A DNA stretch of 64,000 nt from Aequorivita iocasae. Its GTDB lineage: Bacteria; Bacteroidota; Bacteroidia; Flavobacteriales; Flavobacteriaceae. A program made the position numbers and the translations under genes. The notes below the pieces were generated by a model. That model was not told the DNA's origin. It did not search any database and worked only from the letters and a program-made list of their open reading frames with translations. The DNA is taken from assembly GCF_016757735.1 (NCBI RefSeq), contig NZ_CP068439.1, positions 2,046,001 through 2,110,000 on the forward strand, read 5' to 3'. Within the stretch, counting starts at the first letter, position 1; every line of letters begins with the position of its first letter. Shown piece by piece: positions 27,297 through 37,845 of the stretch.

Positions 27297-29735
27297 CTAA
27301 AAAATTCCACCGCCTCCAGATGATGTGTTGTCGTCTCTGTTTTTTCTGCTCTTAGCACGGTAATTACTTCCTCCAAACCTATAGGATAAGCCAACGTAAA
27401 TAGTATTACTCTCGTTTTTAAACTCCCCGCTCTGTGGGTAGGGCGTATTACCGCTGAAAACAAACTTCATAGAATCCAAAACGTCGTTATAATTTACACT
27501 GAATGTTCCGCGGCCTTCCCATAAAGTATAACGCGCTCCCAAATTGACGAAATATAGGGGTTCCGATTCAAACTGGATACCCTTGTTTTTTGCGCGATAA
27601 AGTCCAAAGGCCGAAAACGTAAGATCTTTGGTAATCGTAAAATTATTCGACATTCTTACATTCCAAGCTATGTTGTCTACTTCCGTCACTTGTGTTATTA
27701 TGTCGTCAACTGTGGGAGTTCCTGTTGGATTTTCAAATGCTTCGGTAATTCCCTTTTGGGTTCGTTTGTAAAGTTCAAAACTTGTATTGAAGCTCCACCA
27801 CTTTGTAAGTTTGTAATTTGACGAAAGTTCAATTCCGTATAAATCCGTGCTGCTAAAATTTTGAAAGGTGAGAATGGACCTATCTAAATTTGTGCGGTCA
27901 ATAAGTATGGCGCGGTTTATTTCGTTATCAACCAATCGGTAAAATATTCCTCCCGTGATACTTCCCTTTTCTAAATTTCGGGTATAGTTGACCTCTATTG
28001 AATTGGTAAACTGTGGTTCCAGATTGATGTTTCCGAATGAAGAAATTAAAGGCGTGCTGAATTCGCGAATTGGATTCACCTGGTCGAGTCCGGGACGATC
28101 CACTCTACGACTGTAACTAAGCTGGTATTGGTTTTTTTCACTGGGAGAATAGGTAACAAAAGCGCTGGGGTATACCTGAAAATAATCGTTGGTGAAAGCA
28201 CGTATCTTGTTGGTGTCAGCTTTTACGCTAACGTTTTCTACGCGTGCTCCTAGCTGATAAGACCACTTTTCGTAATTTTTTCCAAATGTGGCATATAGTG
28301 AATAAATATCGCGTACGTATTCAAAACGGGTTGAGGGGGTTGGTACCAATTCACCATTGGCATTATAACTTTCGCCGTTGGACGCATAATCGATATTAGT
28401 TTCAAATAGTCTCGCTTCCGCGCCGGCTTCAATTTTTACACTTTCTGAAAGTGGATTCACATAATCCAGATTTACGGTAAGTTGATTACGGTCTGTCTCG
28501 TCATTATCTGCAAAGTTTTCTAAAGGTGAAGCCCCGCTGAACACATATTTTCCCATGGTTTCATTTGAAAATATATTGTAGTCAGCCTCAAGTTCAAGCG
28601 TGTGATCGGTCTTTTCAAAATTCAGCTTATAATCAAAATTATATTGAGAAGAAATATTTTCATTGTCAAAATAGAATAACTGTTGCTGATTGAGGGAGGG
28701 TTGGTCTAAATAAAATATCGAAGAACTTCCCACGCCCAGTCCGTCATATAAATTTTGGTTAGTGAAGATGGATAGAGTGTTTTTATCATTTAAATAAAAA
28801 TCTAATCCCACTTTGAAAAGATTGGATTTACTGTCATCCAAAAAGTGGATTACTTCTTTGGAATTGTTTAGTGAACGAGAAATGAGCCCATCGTTCTCGT
28901 TTTTGGATACATTGTTGCTAAGGTTGGCATACATGTTAAACTTTCCATTTCTGTAATTCATATCCAGGCCGGCGTTAAATTTGGCGTTTTCCTTATAGGT
29001 AAGCCCTACGGAAGCGTTGCCATTGAACCCCACATTTACATTTTTATGAAGAATAATATTTATTATTCCGCTCATACCCTCAGGATTGTATTTTGCCGAA
29101 GGGTTGGTAATGAGTTCAATTTGTTTAATGGATGAGGATGGAATTTGCTTCAGCAATTGCGCTACGGGAATGTTTGAAAGCTTGCCATCTACCATTACGC
29201 GGACATTTTGATTGCCGCGCATGGAGAGTTCACCGGTTTGTTGGTCAACGCTTACGGTTGGTAGGTTGTTCATGATATCGGAGGCTGTGGGACCAGCGGT
29301 AGAAAGATCTTTGCCCACATTTATTACCTTTTTGTCCAAACGTTGTTCAATGGTAGATCTTTCGGCCACAATGTTTACCTCATCAAGTGAAGCTATATCT
29401 TCTTCGAGTAATATATTGCCCAAATAAATATCTTCATTTCCTTTTGTGATGTTTATTTCAGTTGTAAAAACTTTATATCCTATATACTGGATAATTACTT
29501 GGCTCTTGCCTTCCGGTATTTTGTGGATTTCAAATTTCCCAGTATCGTCAGTTACTGCACCTGTAATAATTTCACCGTTTAAATTTTTTACCACTACCGC
29601 TACGTAGGGAAGCGGTTCGTTTAGGATTTTGTCTGTAACGCTACCATAAATATTGCCCGGTTTTTCTGAAGGGTCAACAGAAGCGTGTAGCGTGCCGAAT
29701 GTGATGAATGCGATTAGCAATAAGATGTTTTTCAT
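27297..29735 (-). CDS. TonB-dependent receptor-like outer membrane beta-barrel protein
   Basis: This start gives 812 residues with a signal peptide (MKNILLLIAFITFGTLHASV); the longer frame to 29810 adds a leader that does not fit a signal. Domains are a carboxypeptidase-regulatory-like fold (about 30-110: GNIYGSVTDKILNEPLPYV), a plug (about 135-220: SDIMNNLPTVSVD, VRVMVDGKL) and a 22-strand-type barrel of the OMP_b-brl_3 group (YSRRVDRPG, LGARVENVS). There is no obvious TonB box. No SusD gene is adjacent, so the substrate is probably not a polysaccharide; peptides or metals are possible. It ends with the unusual Gly-rich tail SSGGGGIF. Confidence 0.92.
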   Translation of the reverse strand: MKNILLLIAFITFGTLHASVDPSEKPGNIYGSVTDKILNEPLPYVAVVVKNLNGEIITGAVTDDTGKFEIHKIPEGKSQVIIQYIGYKVFTTEINITKGNEDIYLGNILLEEDIASLDEVNIVAERSTIEQRLDKKVINVGKDLSTAGPTASDIMNNLPTVSVDQQTGELSMRGNQNVRVMVDGKLSNIPVAQLLKQIPSSSIKQIELITNPSAKYNPEGMSGIINIILHKNVNVGFNGNASVGLTYKENAKFNAGLDMNYRNGKFNMYANLSNNVSKNENDGLISRSLNNSKEVIHFLDDSKSNLFKVGLDFYLNDKNTLSIFTNQNLYDGLGVGSSSIFYLDQPSLNQQQLFYFDNENISSQYNFDYKLNFEKTDHTLELEADYNIFSNETMGKYVFSGASPLENFADNDETDRNQLTVNLDYVNPLSESVKIEAGAEARLFETNIDYASNGESYNANGELVPTPSTRFEYVRDIYSLYATFGKNYEKWSYQLGARVENVSVKADTNKIRAFTNDYFQVYPSAFVTYSPSEKNQYQLSYSRRVDRPGLDQVNPIREFSTPLISSFGNINLEPQFTNSIEVNYTRNLEKGSITGGIFYRLVDNEINRAILIDRTNLDRSILTFQNFSSTDLYGIELSSNYKLTKWWSFNTSFELYKRTQKGITEAFENPTGTPTVDDIITQVTEVDNIAWNVRMSNNFTITKDLTFSAFGLYRAKNKGIQFESEPLYFVNLGARYTLWEGRGTFSVNYNDVLDSMKFVFSGNTPYPQSGEFKNESNTIYVGLSYRFGGSNYRAKSRKNRDDNTSSGGGGIF

Positions 29736-29894
29736 TTGTGTGATTGATGTTAATGATTTATGAATTAAAAAAGACCGATATATTGCAATAGATATTACCT
29801 TGTATAACATACTAACTCTGCAAATGTTACCGTACTTATATATACAAGACGATATTTATTTTTTTCTGTTACACCAAAAGTGAAGAATTTTTAA

Positions 29895-29990
29895 AAAAAC
29901 AAACCCGAAGCAAGTGCTCCGGGTTTGAAATCTTTACTGCAATTATTAACACTAACCATCAACGTAAAAACTGCCGCAGTAAAGAATGAA
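29895..29990 (-). ncRNA. Candidate structured RNA upstream of the TonB receptor gene
   Basis: On the minus strand, a 10-bp stem (29976-29985 with 29931-29940) encloses about 35 nt. It is followed by a strong terminator: AAACCCG.AGCA arms at 29901-29912 and 29915-29926, with one mismatch, then seven Ts. It lies about 160 nt upstream of the receptor start, so it could be a small RNA or an attenuated leader. The rest of the 373-bp gap to the next gene shows nothing else. Confidence 0.45.
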
Positions 29991-30108
29991 ATTCTAACTA
30001 CTATATAGACGCCCAAGTTTTAGTAATGTTTCATGGTATTTTTCATTTTAACGAACATTTATGAAATCTTGCAGAAGAGAATTGTATTTTCATAAAAAAA
30101 CAATCAAA

Positions 30109-30468
30109 ATGAAGAAAACACTAGTACTAGGCGCTAGCCTAAATCCTGGGCGCTATTCTAACCTTGCAATAAACAGATTGGTAAGTTATGGCCACACTGT
30201 GGAAGCAGTGGGTTTAAAAAAGGGTATTGTTGCCGGTGTCGAGATTTCCACAGAAAAGGAACAATTTAAGGACATTGACACCGTGACACTCTATTTAAAT
30301 CCCAAACGCCAAGAGGAATATTATGGGTATATTGTTTCGTTAAAGCCGAAGCGCGTCATTTTTAATCCGGGTACGGAAAACCCTGAGTTTTATGATATTC
30401 TCAAAAAGAACAATATTGAAATTGAGATTGCCTGTACCTTAGTTCTTTTGGGTACGAATCAATATTAG
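30109..30468 (+). CDS. CoA-binding domain protein (YccU-like)
   Basis: With the ATG at 30109 the product is 119 residues and begins KKTLVLGASLNPGRYSN, the Rossmann nucleotide-binding start of the CoA_binding family. An upstream ATG at 30061 only adds an unlikely basic leader. A second conserved stretch, NPGTENPEF, matches the family. It probably binds CoA; no enzyme activity is established. Its last 30 bp overlap the convergent symporter gene. Confidence 0.85.
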   Translation: MKKTLVLGASLNPGRYSNLAINRLVSYGHTVEAVGLKKGIVAGVEISTEKEQFKDIDTVTLYLNPKRQEEYYGYIVSLKPKRVIFNPGTENPEFYDILKKNNIEIEIACTLVLLGTNQY

Positions 30469-31884
30469 ACCGAGAAATGTAAGCGCTCCGTTCAAAATAA
30501 GTATAAAAAATCCAAATTCAAAGTTTAAATAGGTGGTGCAAAAGGTACTTATTGCATACCCCAAAAAGGGAGTCAATATTGCCACTATGGGCACAAGTTT
30601 ATCTTCTACTTTCCATTTTGTGAATAGTCCGTAAGCATAAAGTCCCAAAAGGGGGCCATAAGTGTATCCTGCAAAAACGAAAAGTTTTGCAATTACAGAA
30701 TCATCAGCAATTACATATTTAAAAATAATAATAACGGCAATCAGCAAAAGTGAAACCAAGATGTGAATTAGCTTGCGAACGCGTATTTGTTTTGCTTCTT
30801 CATATTTTTTTTCAATTTCCAGAATATCAATACTGAATGAAGTAGTTAAAGCAGTTAATGCACTATCAGCACTACTGTAGGCCGCTGCAATCAATCCTAA
30901 AATAAAAAGAACCGCAACCCCAATCCCAAATTCGTTCTGCATAGCTAATGTGGGGTACAGTTGGTCTTTGTGGGCGTCAATTCCGTTTTGTGCTGCGTAA
31001 ACAGTCAGTAGCAACCCAAGTACCAAAAACACAAAATTCACGATGATCAGGACAATGGTAAACCAAAACATGTTTTTCTGGGCATCCTTTAGATTTCTGC
31101 AGGTAAGGTTTTTTTGCATCATATCTTGGTCCAGCCCTGTCATTACAATTGCTATAAATGCTCCACTAATGAATTGTTTCACAAAATGATCGGCAGATTT
31201 CCAATCATCAACAAAGAAAATCTGGCTCATGTCGCTATTGGCAATGAAAGTGAAAAGTTGACTTCCCGAAAGTCCTAAATCTGTAGAAACATAATAGACC
31301 GAAACACCTACAGCTATTAACATGAACAGGGTTTGGAGCGTATCTGTCCATACAATTGTTTTTATCCCACTTTTAAAAGTATAAAGCCAAATTAGCAAAA
31401 TAGTGATGGTAACGGTTACCCAAAAGGGGATGTTCATTGCGTCAAAAATCAAATTTTGTAGCACAACCGCAACTAAATAAAGTCGAAAACTTGCCCCCAC
31501 AACTCTTGAAAGGAGGAAAAAGGAAGCGCCGGTTTTGTATGAGGCATTTCCAAATCTGCCCTCCAAATAGGTATAAATTGAAGTTAAGTTTAAACGATAA
31601 TAAAGTGGAAGAAGTACGGTTCCAATCACCGCATAGCCTACAGTATAACCTAGAACCACTTGAAAGTAGCTAAACTTTGAAGCCTCTACCCAACCCGGAA
31701 CTGAGATAAAAGTAACCCCGCTTAGAGAGGCGCCAATCATTCCAAAAGCGACCAAATACCACGGCGATTGTTTTCCTGCCTTAAAAAAATCAGCGTTACT
31801 GCCACCTCTATTTGTGAAATAGGAAATTAGAATTAGAACCAAAAAATATCCAAGAATAAGTAACAATATGTGTAAGGATTGCAT
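30439..31884 (-). CDS. Sodium:solute symporter family transporter
   Basis: A 481-residue membrane protein with about thirteen hydrophobic helices and the SSS-family signature regions (GMIGASLSGVTFISVPGW, split as GASLSGVTF and SVPGW; AYSSADSALTALTTSF, split as SSADSAL and TALTTSF). The Ser/Thr pair in the TM8-like segment SSADSALTAL likely forms part of the sodium site. Substrate unknown; sugars and sialic-acid-like compounds are common in this family in Bacteroidetes. The 3' end overlaps the convergent CoA-binding gene by 30 bp. Confidence 0.92.
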   Translation of the reverse strand: MQSLHILLLILGYFLVLILISYFTNRGGSNADFFKAGKQSPWYLVAFGMIGASLSGVTFISVPGWVEASKFSYFQVVLGYTVGYAVIGTVLLPLYYRLNLTSIYTYLEGRFGNASYKTGASFFLLSRVVGASFRLYLVAVVLQNLIFDAMNIPFWVTVTITILLIWLYTFKSGIKTIVWTDTLQTLFMLIAVGVSVYYVSTDLGLSGSQLFTFIANSDMSQIFFVDDWKSADHFVKQFISGAFIAIVMTGLDQDMMQKNLTCRNLKDAQKNMFWFTIVLIIVNFVFLVLGLLLTVYAAQNGIDAHKDQLYPTLAMQNEFGIGVAVLFILGLIAAAYSSADSALTALTTSFSIDILEIEKKYEEAKQIRVRKLIHILVSLLLIAVIIIFKYVIADDSVIAKLFVFAGYTYGPLLGLYAYGLFTKWKVEDKLVPIVAILTPFLGYAISTFCTTYLNFEFGFFILILNGALTFLGLILIRTQKN

Positions 31885-31964
31885 AAAATTTAAGACTTCA
31901 ATGGTTTAGCGTATTTTTTTGGTAAAAATACAAAGATTGGGTTCTTCAACATTTTTATTTTTAA

Positions 31965-31972
31965 TACATTTG
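31965..31972 (+). promoter_or_regulatory. Bacteroidetes -7 element (TACATTTG)
   Basis: TACATTTG lies 46 bp before the BNR-repeat protein start. TTG at 31937-31939 is somewhat distant. Confidence 0.5.
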
Positions 31973-32017
31973 AAAACTTTGCATATATAATAACATAACT
32001 TCCTTAAAATTAAAAAG

Positions 32018-34507
32018 ATGCGTTTTAAATTACTTCTATTTTTTACATTATTTTTTGGTTCTTTTGTCGTTCAGGCACAAGAATATCTTCAAATGATTGA
32101 TGCGGGTACCTATAAGGTACAAGAGATTATTGACAGTGCCGAGGCTTACTTTGCAAATCGAGACAAGGGACGAGGTACTGGTTATAAACAATTCAAAAGA
32201 TGGGAATACAACGCCCTGCGAATGATGAATGAGAATGGGTATCTTCCAAGTGTTGAAGAACGCCTAACCGAACTAGAACAATGGAATGCTTATTTAAATG
32301 CTACTGCAGCAAGCAGATCGGTTCTTAACGACAACTGGCAGGAACTTGGCCCTACAGATTGGAACGCCACTTCGGGTTGGAATCCTGGCGTGGGCAGAAT
32401 TACAGGTCTTGCCATTGAGGAGGGAAATGAGAACCACATGATAATAGGCGCAAACACTGGGGGGGTATGGAGAACTATAGATGGAGCACAAACTTGGACG
32501 CCACTGTGTGATTATTTTTCTAATCTCTCTGTTTATAGTGTTGCGATTGATCCATTAGATTCTGACACCTACTTTTTTGGTTCAACTAACGGAAGGATTT
32601 TTAAATCCACAGATGCCGGCGCAACTTGGAACTTATTAGGTACTATTGGAAACAGTATTGTAAATAAAATCTTAATAAACCCATCCAACAACAATATTAT
32701 TTTTGCGACCGCGGAAAATGTAGGTATTTATAGATCGACAGATAGTGGTGTGACTTGGAATGAGCCGGTTGCAGATACAAGAGGATATGATGTAGAGTTT
32801 AAGCCAGGAGACCTGTCAGTGGTATATGCTTCAGGAAGTGGCTTTCACAAATCTACTGATGGAGGTGCTACTTTTACAACCATTGGAGGTTTTGCCACGG
32901 GCCCTAAAATGATTGGCGTTTCGGCAAATGATCCAAACACAGTGTATGTGCTTGAAGCAACAGGAAGTAGATTTGGTGGATTTTACACCTCCAGCAATAG
33001 TGGAGATAGTTTTACAAAAATAAACCATGGAAGCCTAAACTTTTTTGGATACAGCACCAGTGGAAATGATAATAGTGGTCAGGCTCCACGAGATATGGGT
33101 ATAGCAGTTAATCCTACCAATGTAAATGAGGTACATATTGCAGGTATACTTACTTGGCGATCTAGCAATGGTGGAACCACTTTTAGCTGTACTTCAGACT
33201 GGATTCCAGCAAATGCCGCTTCACAAAATATTGGTTATTGTCACGCAGATGTAGATGATCTTCAATATTATGGGACTACCTTGTATGCTATTACTGACGG
33301 GGGTGTTTATAAGGCTGAGAATACGGGTGCAGTGAATGCTAATTATTATGAAGACCTGACACAAGGTTTGGGAATTAGGCAATTTTATAAAATTGGGGTT
33401 TCACAAACAGCAGATGTTATTGTATCAGGAGGTGCACAGGACAATGGAACTTCTTTTTATACACAGGCAACCCAATGGAAAGATTGGTTGGGCGCTGATG
33501 GTATGGAATCTTTCATAGATAAAACAAATTCTAATATTTTTTATGGAACCAGCCAGAACGGTCAGCTGTATAGAAGCCAAAATGGCGGTAATTCTTATAT
33601 CGGTATCAATGAGCCCGGAAGTGGCTCTGGAAATTGGGTAACACCCTTTGAACAAGATCCAATCCTTGTAAATACTGTGTATGTAGGTTATAACCGTGTT
33701 TATAAATCTTCAAATTTGGGTGGCAGTTGGACAAGCATTTCCCAAGACCTTATTGGAAATCTTGACAACATGAAAATTTCACCTACCAACAATCAGGTAA
33801 TGTATGTTTCAAGAGGCCCTTTTCTCTTTAGAACCGAAGATGCTGGAGCTACGGATTGGGTACAAACAGCTTTTCCCGGAGGAACAATAAACTCAATAGC
33901 GATACACCCTACAAATCCCTATAAAATTGCAGTGGCAATTACCGGAAACAGCCGCGTTATGGTTTCCGAAGATGGAGGCGATACGTGGATAGATTATAAA
34001 AAGAACCTTCCCAACTTTAGTGCCTTGGCGCTTATCTGGGATAATAATGGTAAAGATGGCCTGTACCTAGGAATGGATTATGGTATCTACTATATTGACA
34101 ATACATTTACAGATTGGCAACCATACAGTAACTTATTGCCAAATGTTATCATAAATGAATTGGATATAAACAATACAACAAACATGCTGTACGCAGCAAC
34201 CTATGGAAGAGGCCTATGGGTATCGCCTTTGGTAGATGGAACAGCAGGTGTTAATGATACTATTTCTGAAGTTTCAGTAAGTATTTACCCAAATCCTGCA
34301 AGGGATTCGTTTACAGTTGCATTGCCAAAATCCCTAAATGCAGAGTTAAGAGTCTTTGATATTTCTGGTAAACTACTTATCTATGAAGCAGAAGCTTTGA
34401 TTTCAAATAAGCATTCGGTTGATGTTTCATCGCTTTCTGCCGGTACATATTTTGTTCGGATCAACAGTGAAGAAGGTACAGCAACCAAAAAACTTCTTAT
34501 AAACTAA
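32018..34507 (+). CDS. Secreted BNR/sortilin-like beta-propeller protein with type A T9SS tail
   Basis: An 829-residue exported protein (signal peptide [20 protein letters not shown]). After a helical N-terminal part (about 25-100) come many propeller blades with Asp-box-like motifs ([43 protein letters not shown]), as in sortilin/VPS10-type and BNR glycosidase-like proteins. The last about 75 residues form a Por secretion tail ([11 protein letters not shown] ... [10 protein letters not shown]). No catalytic residues were recognised. Likely a secreted binding protein. Confidence 0.9.
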   Translation: MRFKLLLFFTLFFGSFVVQAQEYLQMIDAGTYKVQEIIDSAEAYFANRDKGRGTGYKQFKRWEYNALRMMNENGYLPSVEERLTELEQWNAYLNATAASRSVLNDNWQELGPTDWNATSGWNPGVGRITGLAIEEGNENHMIIGANTGGVWRTIDGAQTWTPLCDYFSNLSVYSVAIDPLDSDTYFFGSTNGRIFKSTDAGATWNLLGTIGNSIVNKILINPSNNNIIFATAENVGIYRSTDSGVTWNEPVADTRGYDVEFKPGDLSVVYASGSGFHKSTDGGATFTTIGGFATGPKMIGVSANDPNTVYVLEATGSRFGGFYTSSNSGDSFTKINHGSLNFFGYSTSGNDNSGQAPRDMGIAVNPTNVNEVHIAGILTWRSSNGGTTFSCTSDWIPANAASQNIGYCHADVDDLQYYGTTLYAITDGGVYKAENTGAVNANYYEDLTQGLGIRQFYKIGVSQTADVIVSGGAQDNGTSFYTQATQWKDWLGADGMESFIDKTNSNIFYGTSQNGQLYRSQNGGNSYIGINEPGSGSGNWVTPFEQDPILVNTVYVGYNRVYKSSNLGGSWTSISQDLIGNLDNMKISPTNNQVMYVSRGPFLFRTEDAGATDWVQTAFPGGTINSIAIHPTNPYKIAVAITGNSRVMVSEDGGDTWIDYKKNLPNFSALALIWDNNGKDGLYLGMDYGIYYIDNTFTDWQPYSNLLPNVIINELDINNTTNMLYAATYGRGLWVSPLVDGTAGVNDTISEVSVSIYPNPARDSFTVALPKSLNAELRVFDISGKLLIYEAEALISNKHSVDVSSLSAGTYFVRINSEEGTATKKLLIN

Positions 34508-34525
34508 GAACCTTTTTATATTAGG

Positions 34526-34566
34526 AATGCTTCGGGAAAAGCCTCTTTTTCTGAAGCATTTTTTTT
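34526..34566 (+). terminator. Terminator after BNR protein
   Basis: AATGCTTC (34526-34533) pairs with GAAGCATT (34553-34560), with a purine/pyrimidine inner stem and eight Ts. It lies within the false upstream extension of the recR frame, supporting the later recR start. Confidence 0.85.
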
Positions 34567-34589
34567 ATATTGGCAGCACGAATCAGGCT

Positions 34590-35210
34590 ATGGAATTTTC
34601 TTCAAAACTTCTTGAAAACGCAGTAAACGAAATGTCCCAACTCCCCGGAATTGGTAAACGTACCGCCCTGCGATTGGTGCTTCACTTACTAAAACAATCT
34701 AAAGAACAAACTCAAAACTTAACCGCTAGTTTGCTGAAAATGCGCGAGGAAATAAACTTTTGCGCAAATTGCCACAATATTAGCGATGCCAAGCTTTGTG
34801 AAATATGTGCCAATCCGCGCCGCGATGAACAATTGGTTTGTGTGGTTGAGGACATACGCGATGTAATGGCCATTGAAAATACCAGTCAATACCGTGGCCA
34901 CTACCACGTGTTGGGCGGAAAAATTTCCCCGATGGATGGCATTGGCCCTGGCGATTTGACCATTCCATCTTTAGTTGAGAAAGTAAAATCCGGAAACGTG
35001 CGCGAACTTATTTTTGCGCTCAGTTCTACCATGGAAGGGGACACTACTAATTTTTATATCTATAAACAGATTGAGCCATACCATATAACCACCACCACCA
35101 TTGCCCGTGGCATTTCAGTTGGCGATGAGCTTGAATATGCAGATGAGGTTACGCTGGGCCGAAGCATCCTGCACCGTATTCCTTTTGAATCTTCATTAAA
35201 AAGCACATAA
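34590..35210 (+). CDS. recR: Recombination protein RecR
   Basis: The ATG at 34590 gives 206 residues starting [20 protein letters not shown], typical RecR; the open frame extends upstream only through the preceding terminator. Visible parts are the helix-hairpin-helix ([12 protein letters not shown]), a four-Cys zinc finger ([16 protein letters not shown]), and a Toprim domain ([26 protein letters not shown], split as YHVLGGKIS and MDGIGP). It works with RecF and RecO in loading RecA at gaps. The next gene begins 3 bp after its stop. Confidence 0.97.
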   Translation: MEFSSKLLENAVNEMSQLPGIGKRTALRLVLHLLKQSKEQTQNLTASLLKMREEINFCANCHNISDAKLCEICANPRRDEQLVCVVEDIRDVMAIENTSQYRGHYHVLGGKISPMDGIGPGDLTIPSLVEKVKSGNVRELIFALSSTMEGDTTNFYIYKQIEPYHITTTTIARGISVGDELEYADEVTLGRSILHRIPFESSLKST

Positions 35211-35213
35211 GTT

Positions 35214-36335
35214 TTGAAACTATCTGTTGTTATACTTAATTATAATGTGCGCTTTTTTTTGGAGCAGTGCATTCGTTCCGTTCAAAAAGCCATCCAGCAT
35301 TGGGATGCCGAAATCATTGTAATCGACAATGATTCAAAGGACGATAGCTGCCAAATGGTCAAAACCCTTTTTCCAAATGTAGTCTTGATTGAAAATAAGG
35401 AAAATGTAGGTTTCAGCAAGGCAAATAATCAAGCTGTGGCTGTTGCAAAAGGTGAATACCTATGTATTCTGAACCCAGATACTGCTGTTTCCGAAGATAC
35501 TTTTAGAAAAACCATTGAGTATTATGAGAGTGTCGAAAAGATTGGTGCCCTGGGCGTTTATTTAATGGATGGAACAGGGAATTTCCTACCCGAAAGCAAA
35601 AGAAATCTTCCAACTCCAAAAGTCTCTTTGATGAAACTCACCGGTTTTACCCAGAAATATTATGCAAATCATATTATCGATAGTGAAAAAGGCGAAGTAG
35701 AAGTACTGGTAGGTGCTTTTATGATTTTGAAAAAAAGTATTTACAATGAAGTGGGCGGATTTGACGAGGATTATTTTATGTATGGCGAGGACATAGATTT
35801 TTCGTACAAAATAACAAATGCCGGTTATAAAAATCATTACCTGGGAAACACTACCGTACTGCACTATAAAGGGGAAAGCACCAAAAAGGATGACGCATAC
35901 TTTGAGCGCTTTTACGGGGCAATGCAGATTTTTTACCAAAAACATTTCAATAAAAACTTTCTATTGGGAAGTTCCGTGTCTGCCGGAGTTGCCTTGGCCA
36001 AAGCTGTACATAAAATTTCTTTCGATAAAAAAGTGGAACCACTTCCTACTTTGGATCGAAATTACTTCTTCACCGAAAATATTGAATTACTGGAAAAACT
36101 CTCTGAGAGTACAGCCACTATTTTCCAAATGGTTTCAAAAAATATGCATCCCTTGGTTTCCTTAGAAAACAGTCTGCTAGTTTTTGATGCTGAGTATATT
36201 TCCTATGCGGAAATTTTCAAATTGATGAAACAATTGAAAAACAAAAACAATCTTTTCCGCATACGTCCTGCGGGCTGCAACTTTATAATAGGGAGCGACC
36301 AAAGTGACGAAAAGGGTGGTGTGGTTGTTTTTTAA
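35214..36335 (+). CDS. Glycosyltransferase family 2
   Basis: A 373-residue GT-A enzyme using a TTG start 3 bp after the recR stop; no ATG fits the conserved N-terminus KLSVVILNYN. The nucleotide-sugar region has VIDNDSKDDS and the metal-binding NPDTAV, and the acceptor-side motif DEDYFMYGEDIDFSYK is typical of rhamnosyltransferase-like (WbbL) members. A C-terminal extension of about 100 residues lacks membrane helices. It likely acts in surface polysaccharide synthesis on the cytoplasmic side. Confidence 0.9.
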   Translation: MKLSVVILNYNVRFFLEQCIRSVQKAIQHWDAEIIVIDNDSKDDSCQMVKTLFPNVVLIENKENVGFSKANNQAVAVAKGEYLCILNPDTAVSEDTFRKTIEYYESVEKIGALGVYLMDGTGNFLPESKRNLPTPKVSLMKLTGFTQKYYANHIIDSEKGEVEVLVGAFMILKKSIYNEVGGFDEDYFMYGEDIDFSYKITNAGYKNHYLGNTTVLHYKGESTKKDDAYFERFYGAMQIFYQKHFNKNFLLGSSVSAGVALAKAVHKISFDKKVEPLPTLDRNYFFTENIELLEKLSESTATIFQMVSKNMHPLVSLENSLLVFDAEYISYAEIFKLMKQLKNKNNLFRIRPAGCNFIIGSDQSDEKGGVVVF

Positions 36336-36433
36336 GAAATTTGAAACCCAGAACGAACAAATTTTAACTAATTTTGCAAGGTTTTTAAAACAAGCACATT
36401 TGTGCTTACCAAATTCGACATTGAAAAAGTATT

Positions 36434-37759
36434 ATGGCAAAATTTGAATTGAAACTGCCCAAAATGGGTGAGAGTGTTGCAGAGGCAACCTTGACTAACT
36501 GGCTAAAGGAAGTGGGCGATACCATCGAGGCTGATGAGGCTGTGCTTGAAATCGCTACCGATAAGGTAGATAGCGAAGTACCCAGCGAGGTAGATGGCGT
36601 TTTGATTGAAAAACTTTTCAACGTTGATGATGTAGTGCAAGTTGGGCAGACCATCGCTATAATTGAAACCGCCGGCGGAAGTAACGGAAGTGAAAAGGCC
36701 GTTGCCGAAAGCACTCCTTCCCCAGAAGTTGTGAAGGAAGTTGAAAAGCAAGTAGAAACCGCAAAACAAGCTACCCAGGCCCCAATTGAAAATAGCGGAG
36801 ACCGCTTTTATTCGCCTTTGGTTAAAAATATTGCAGCTGCCGAAGGTATTTCGCAAGCTGAACTTGACGGAATTTCCGGTACGGGAAAAGACGGTCGCGT
36901 AACCAAAAACGATATTTTGGAATATGTTGAAAACCGTTCCTCTTCAAAAACAGAAACACCCCAGCCACAAACAGTAGTGGAGGCAAAAAATCCTGAAACG
37001 GCAAAAACTACGGAATCTGTAAAACCTAAAGCTCCGGTTTCAGTTAGTGGTGAGGATGAAATTGTTGAAATGACCCGAATGGGCAAACTCATTGCGCACC
37101 ACATGGTTGAAAGTACTCAAACTTCAGCACACGTGCAGTCTTTTGTGGAGTGCGATGTTACCAACGTTTGGAACTGGAGAAATAAAGTAAAGAACACCTT
37201 TGCGAAACGCGAAGGGGAGAATCTTACTTTCACCCCAATATTTATGGAAGCCGTTGCAAAAGCGCTGAAAGACTTCCCCATGATGAATATTTCCGTTGAC
37301 GGGAATAATATTATTAAGCGTAAAAATATAAACTTGGGAATGGCTGCGGCGCTGCCCGACGGAAATCTAATTGTTCCGGTAATTAAAAACGCCGATAGAT
37401 TAAATCTAGTTGGAATGAGCAAAGCGGTAAACGACCTTGCAAACCGTGCGCGCGAAAACAAATTAAAACCAGACGAGATACAGGGCGGAACCTACACGGT
37501 TACCAATGTGGGAACCTTTGGAAGCATCATGGGAACACCTATTATAAACCAGCCACAAGTGGGTATTTTGGCTTTGGGTGCCATCCGCAAAGTACCTGCG
37601 GTTATTGAAACTCCAGAGGGTGATTTTATTGGTATTCGCCATAAAATGTTCCTTTCGCACAGTTACGACCACAGGGTGGTGAACGGTGCTTTGGGCGGAC
37701 AATTTGTTAAGCGAGTTGCCGAATATTTGGAAGCTTGGGACGTTAATCGAGAATTTTAA
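36434..37759 (+). CDS. 2-oxo acid dehydrogenase E2 (dihydrolipoamide acyltransferase)
   Basis: A 441-residue E2 with a lipoyl domain (about 1-78, lipoyl-Lys in EIATDKVDSEV), a Glu/Lys/Pro-rich linker, and a peripheral-subunit-binding domain (about 122-165: FYSPLVKNIA, GISGTGKDGRVTKNDI). Another linker leads to the CAT-like catalytic domain (about 205-441). The active-site motif reads SYDHRVVNGALGG: the catalytic His is present, but the Asp of the usual HRVVDG is Asn. It is probably the branched-chain keto acid dehydrogenase E2, because E1 and E3 genes are absent nearby. A TAATTTTG -7 element is at 36369-36376. Confidence 0.92.
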   Translation: MAKFELKLPKMGESVAEATLTNWLKEVGDTIEADEAVLEIATDKVDSEVPSEVDGVLIEKLFNVDDVVQVGQTIAIIETAGGSNGSEKAVAESTPSPEVVKEVEKQVETAKQATQAPIENSGDRFYSPLVKNIAAAEGISQAELDGISGTGKDGRVTKNDILEYVENRSSSKTETPQPQTVVEAKNPETAKTTESVKPKAPVSVSGEDEIVEMTRMGKLIAHHMVESTQTSAHVQSFVECDVTNVWNWRNKVKNTFAKREGENLTFTPIFMEAVAKALKDFPMMNISVDGNNIIKRKNINLGMAAALPDGNLIVPVIKNADRLNLVGMSKAVNDLANRARENKLKPDEIQGGTYTVTNVGTFGSIMGTPIINQPQVGILALGAIRKVPAVIETPEGDFIGIRHKMFLSHSYDHRVVNGALGGQFVKRVAEYLEAWDVNREF

Positions 37760-37780
37760 AACATCGATATTTTGAAAAAA

Positions 37781-37812
37781 GGGAGGTTTTGAAATCAAAA
37801 CCTCCCTTTTCC
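37781..37812 (+). terminator. Terminator after E2 gene
   Basis: GGGAGGTTTTGA (37781-37792) pairs perfectly with TCAAAACCTCCC (37795-37806), then TTTTCCTTTTTT. Confidence 0.93.
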
Positions 37813-37845
37813 TTTTTTATGCGTCTTCAAAACTTCAATTAAAAG

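Noticed and set aside
29736-29810. Longer TonB receptor start
   Set aside because: It would bury the signal peptide 25 residues inside the protein.
34527-34589. Longer recR start
   Set aside because: The extra 21 codons overlap the terminator of the preceding gene and have no family similarity.
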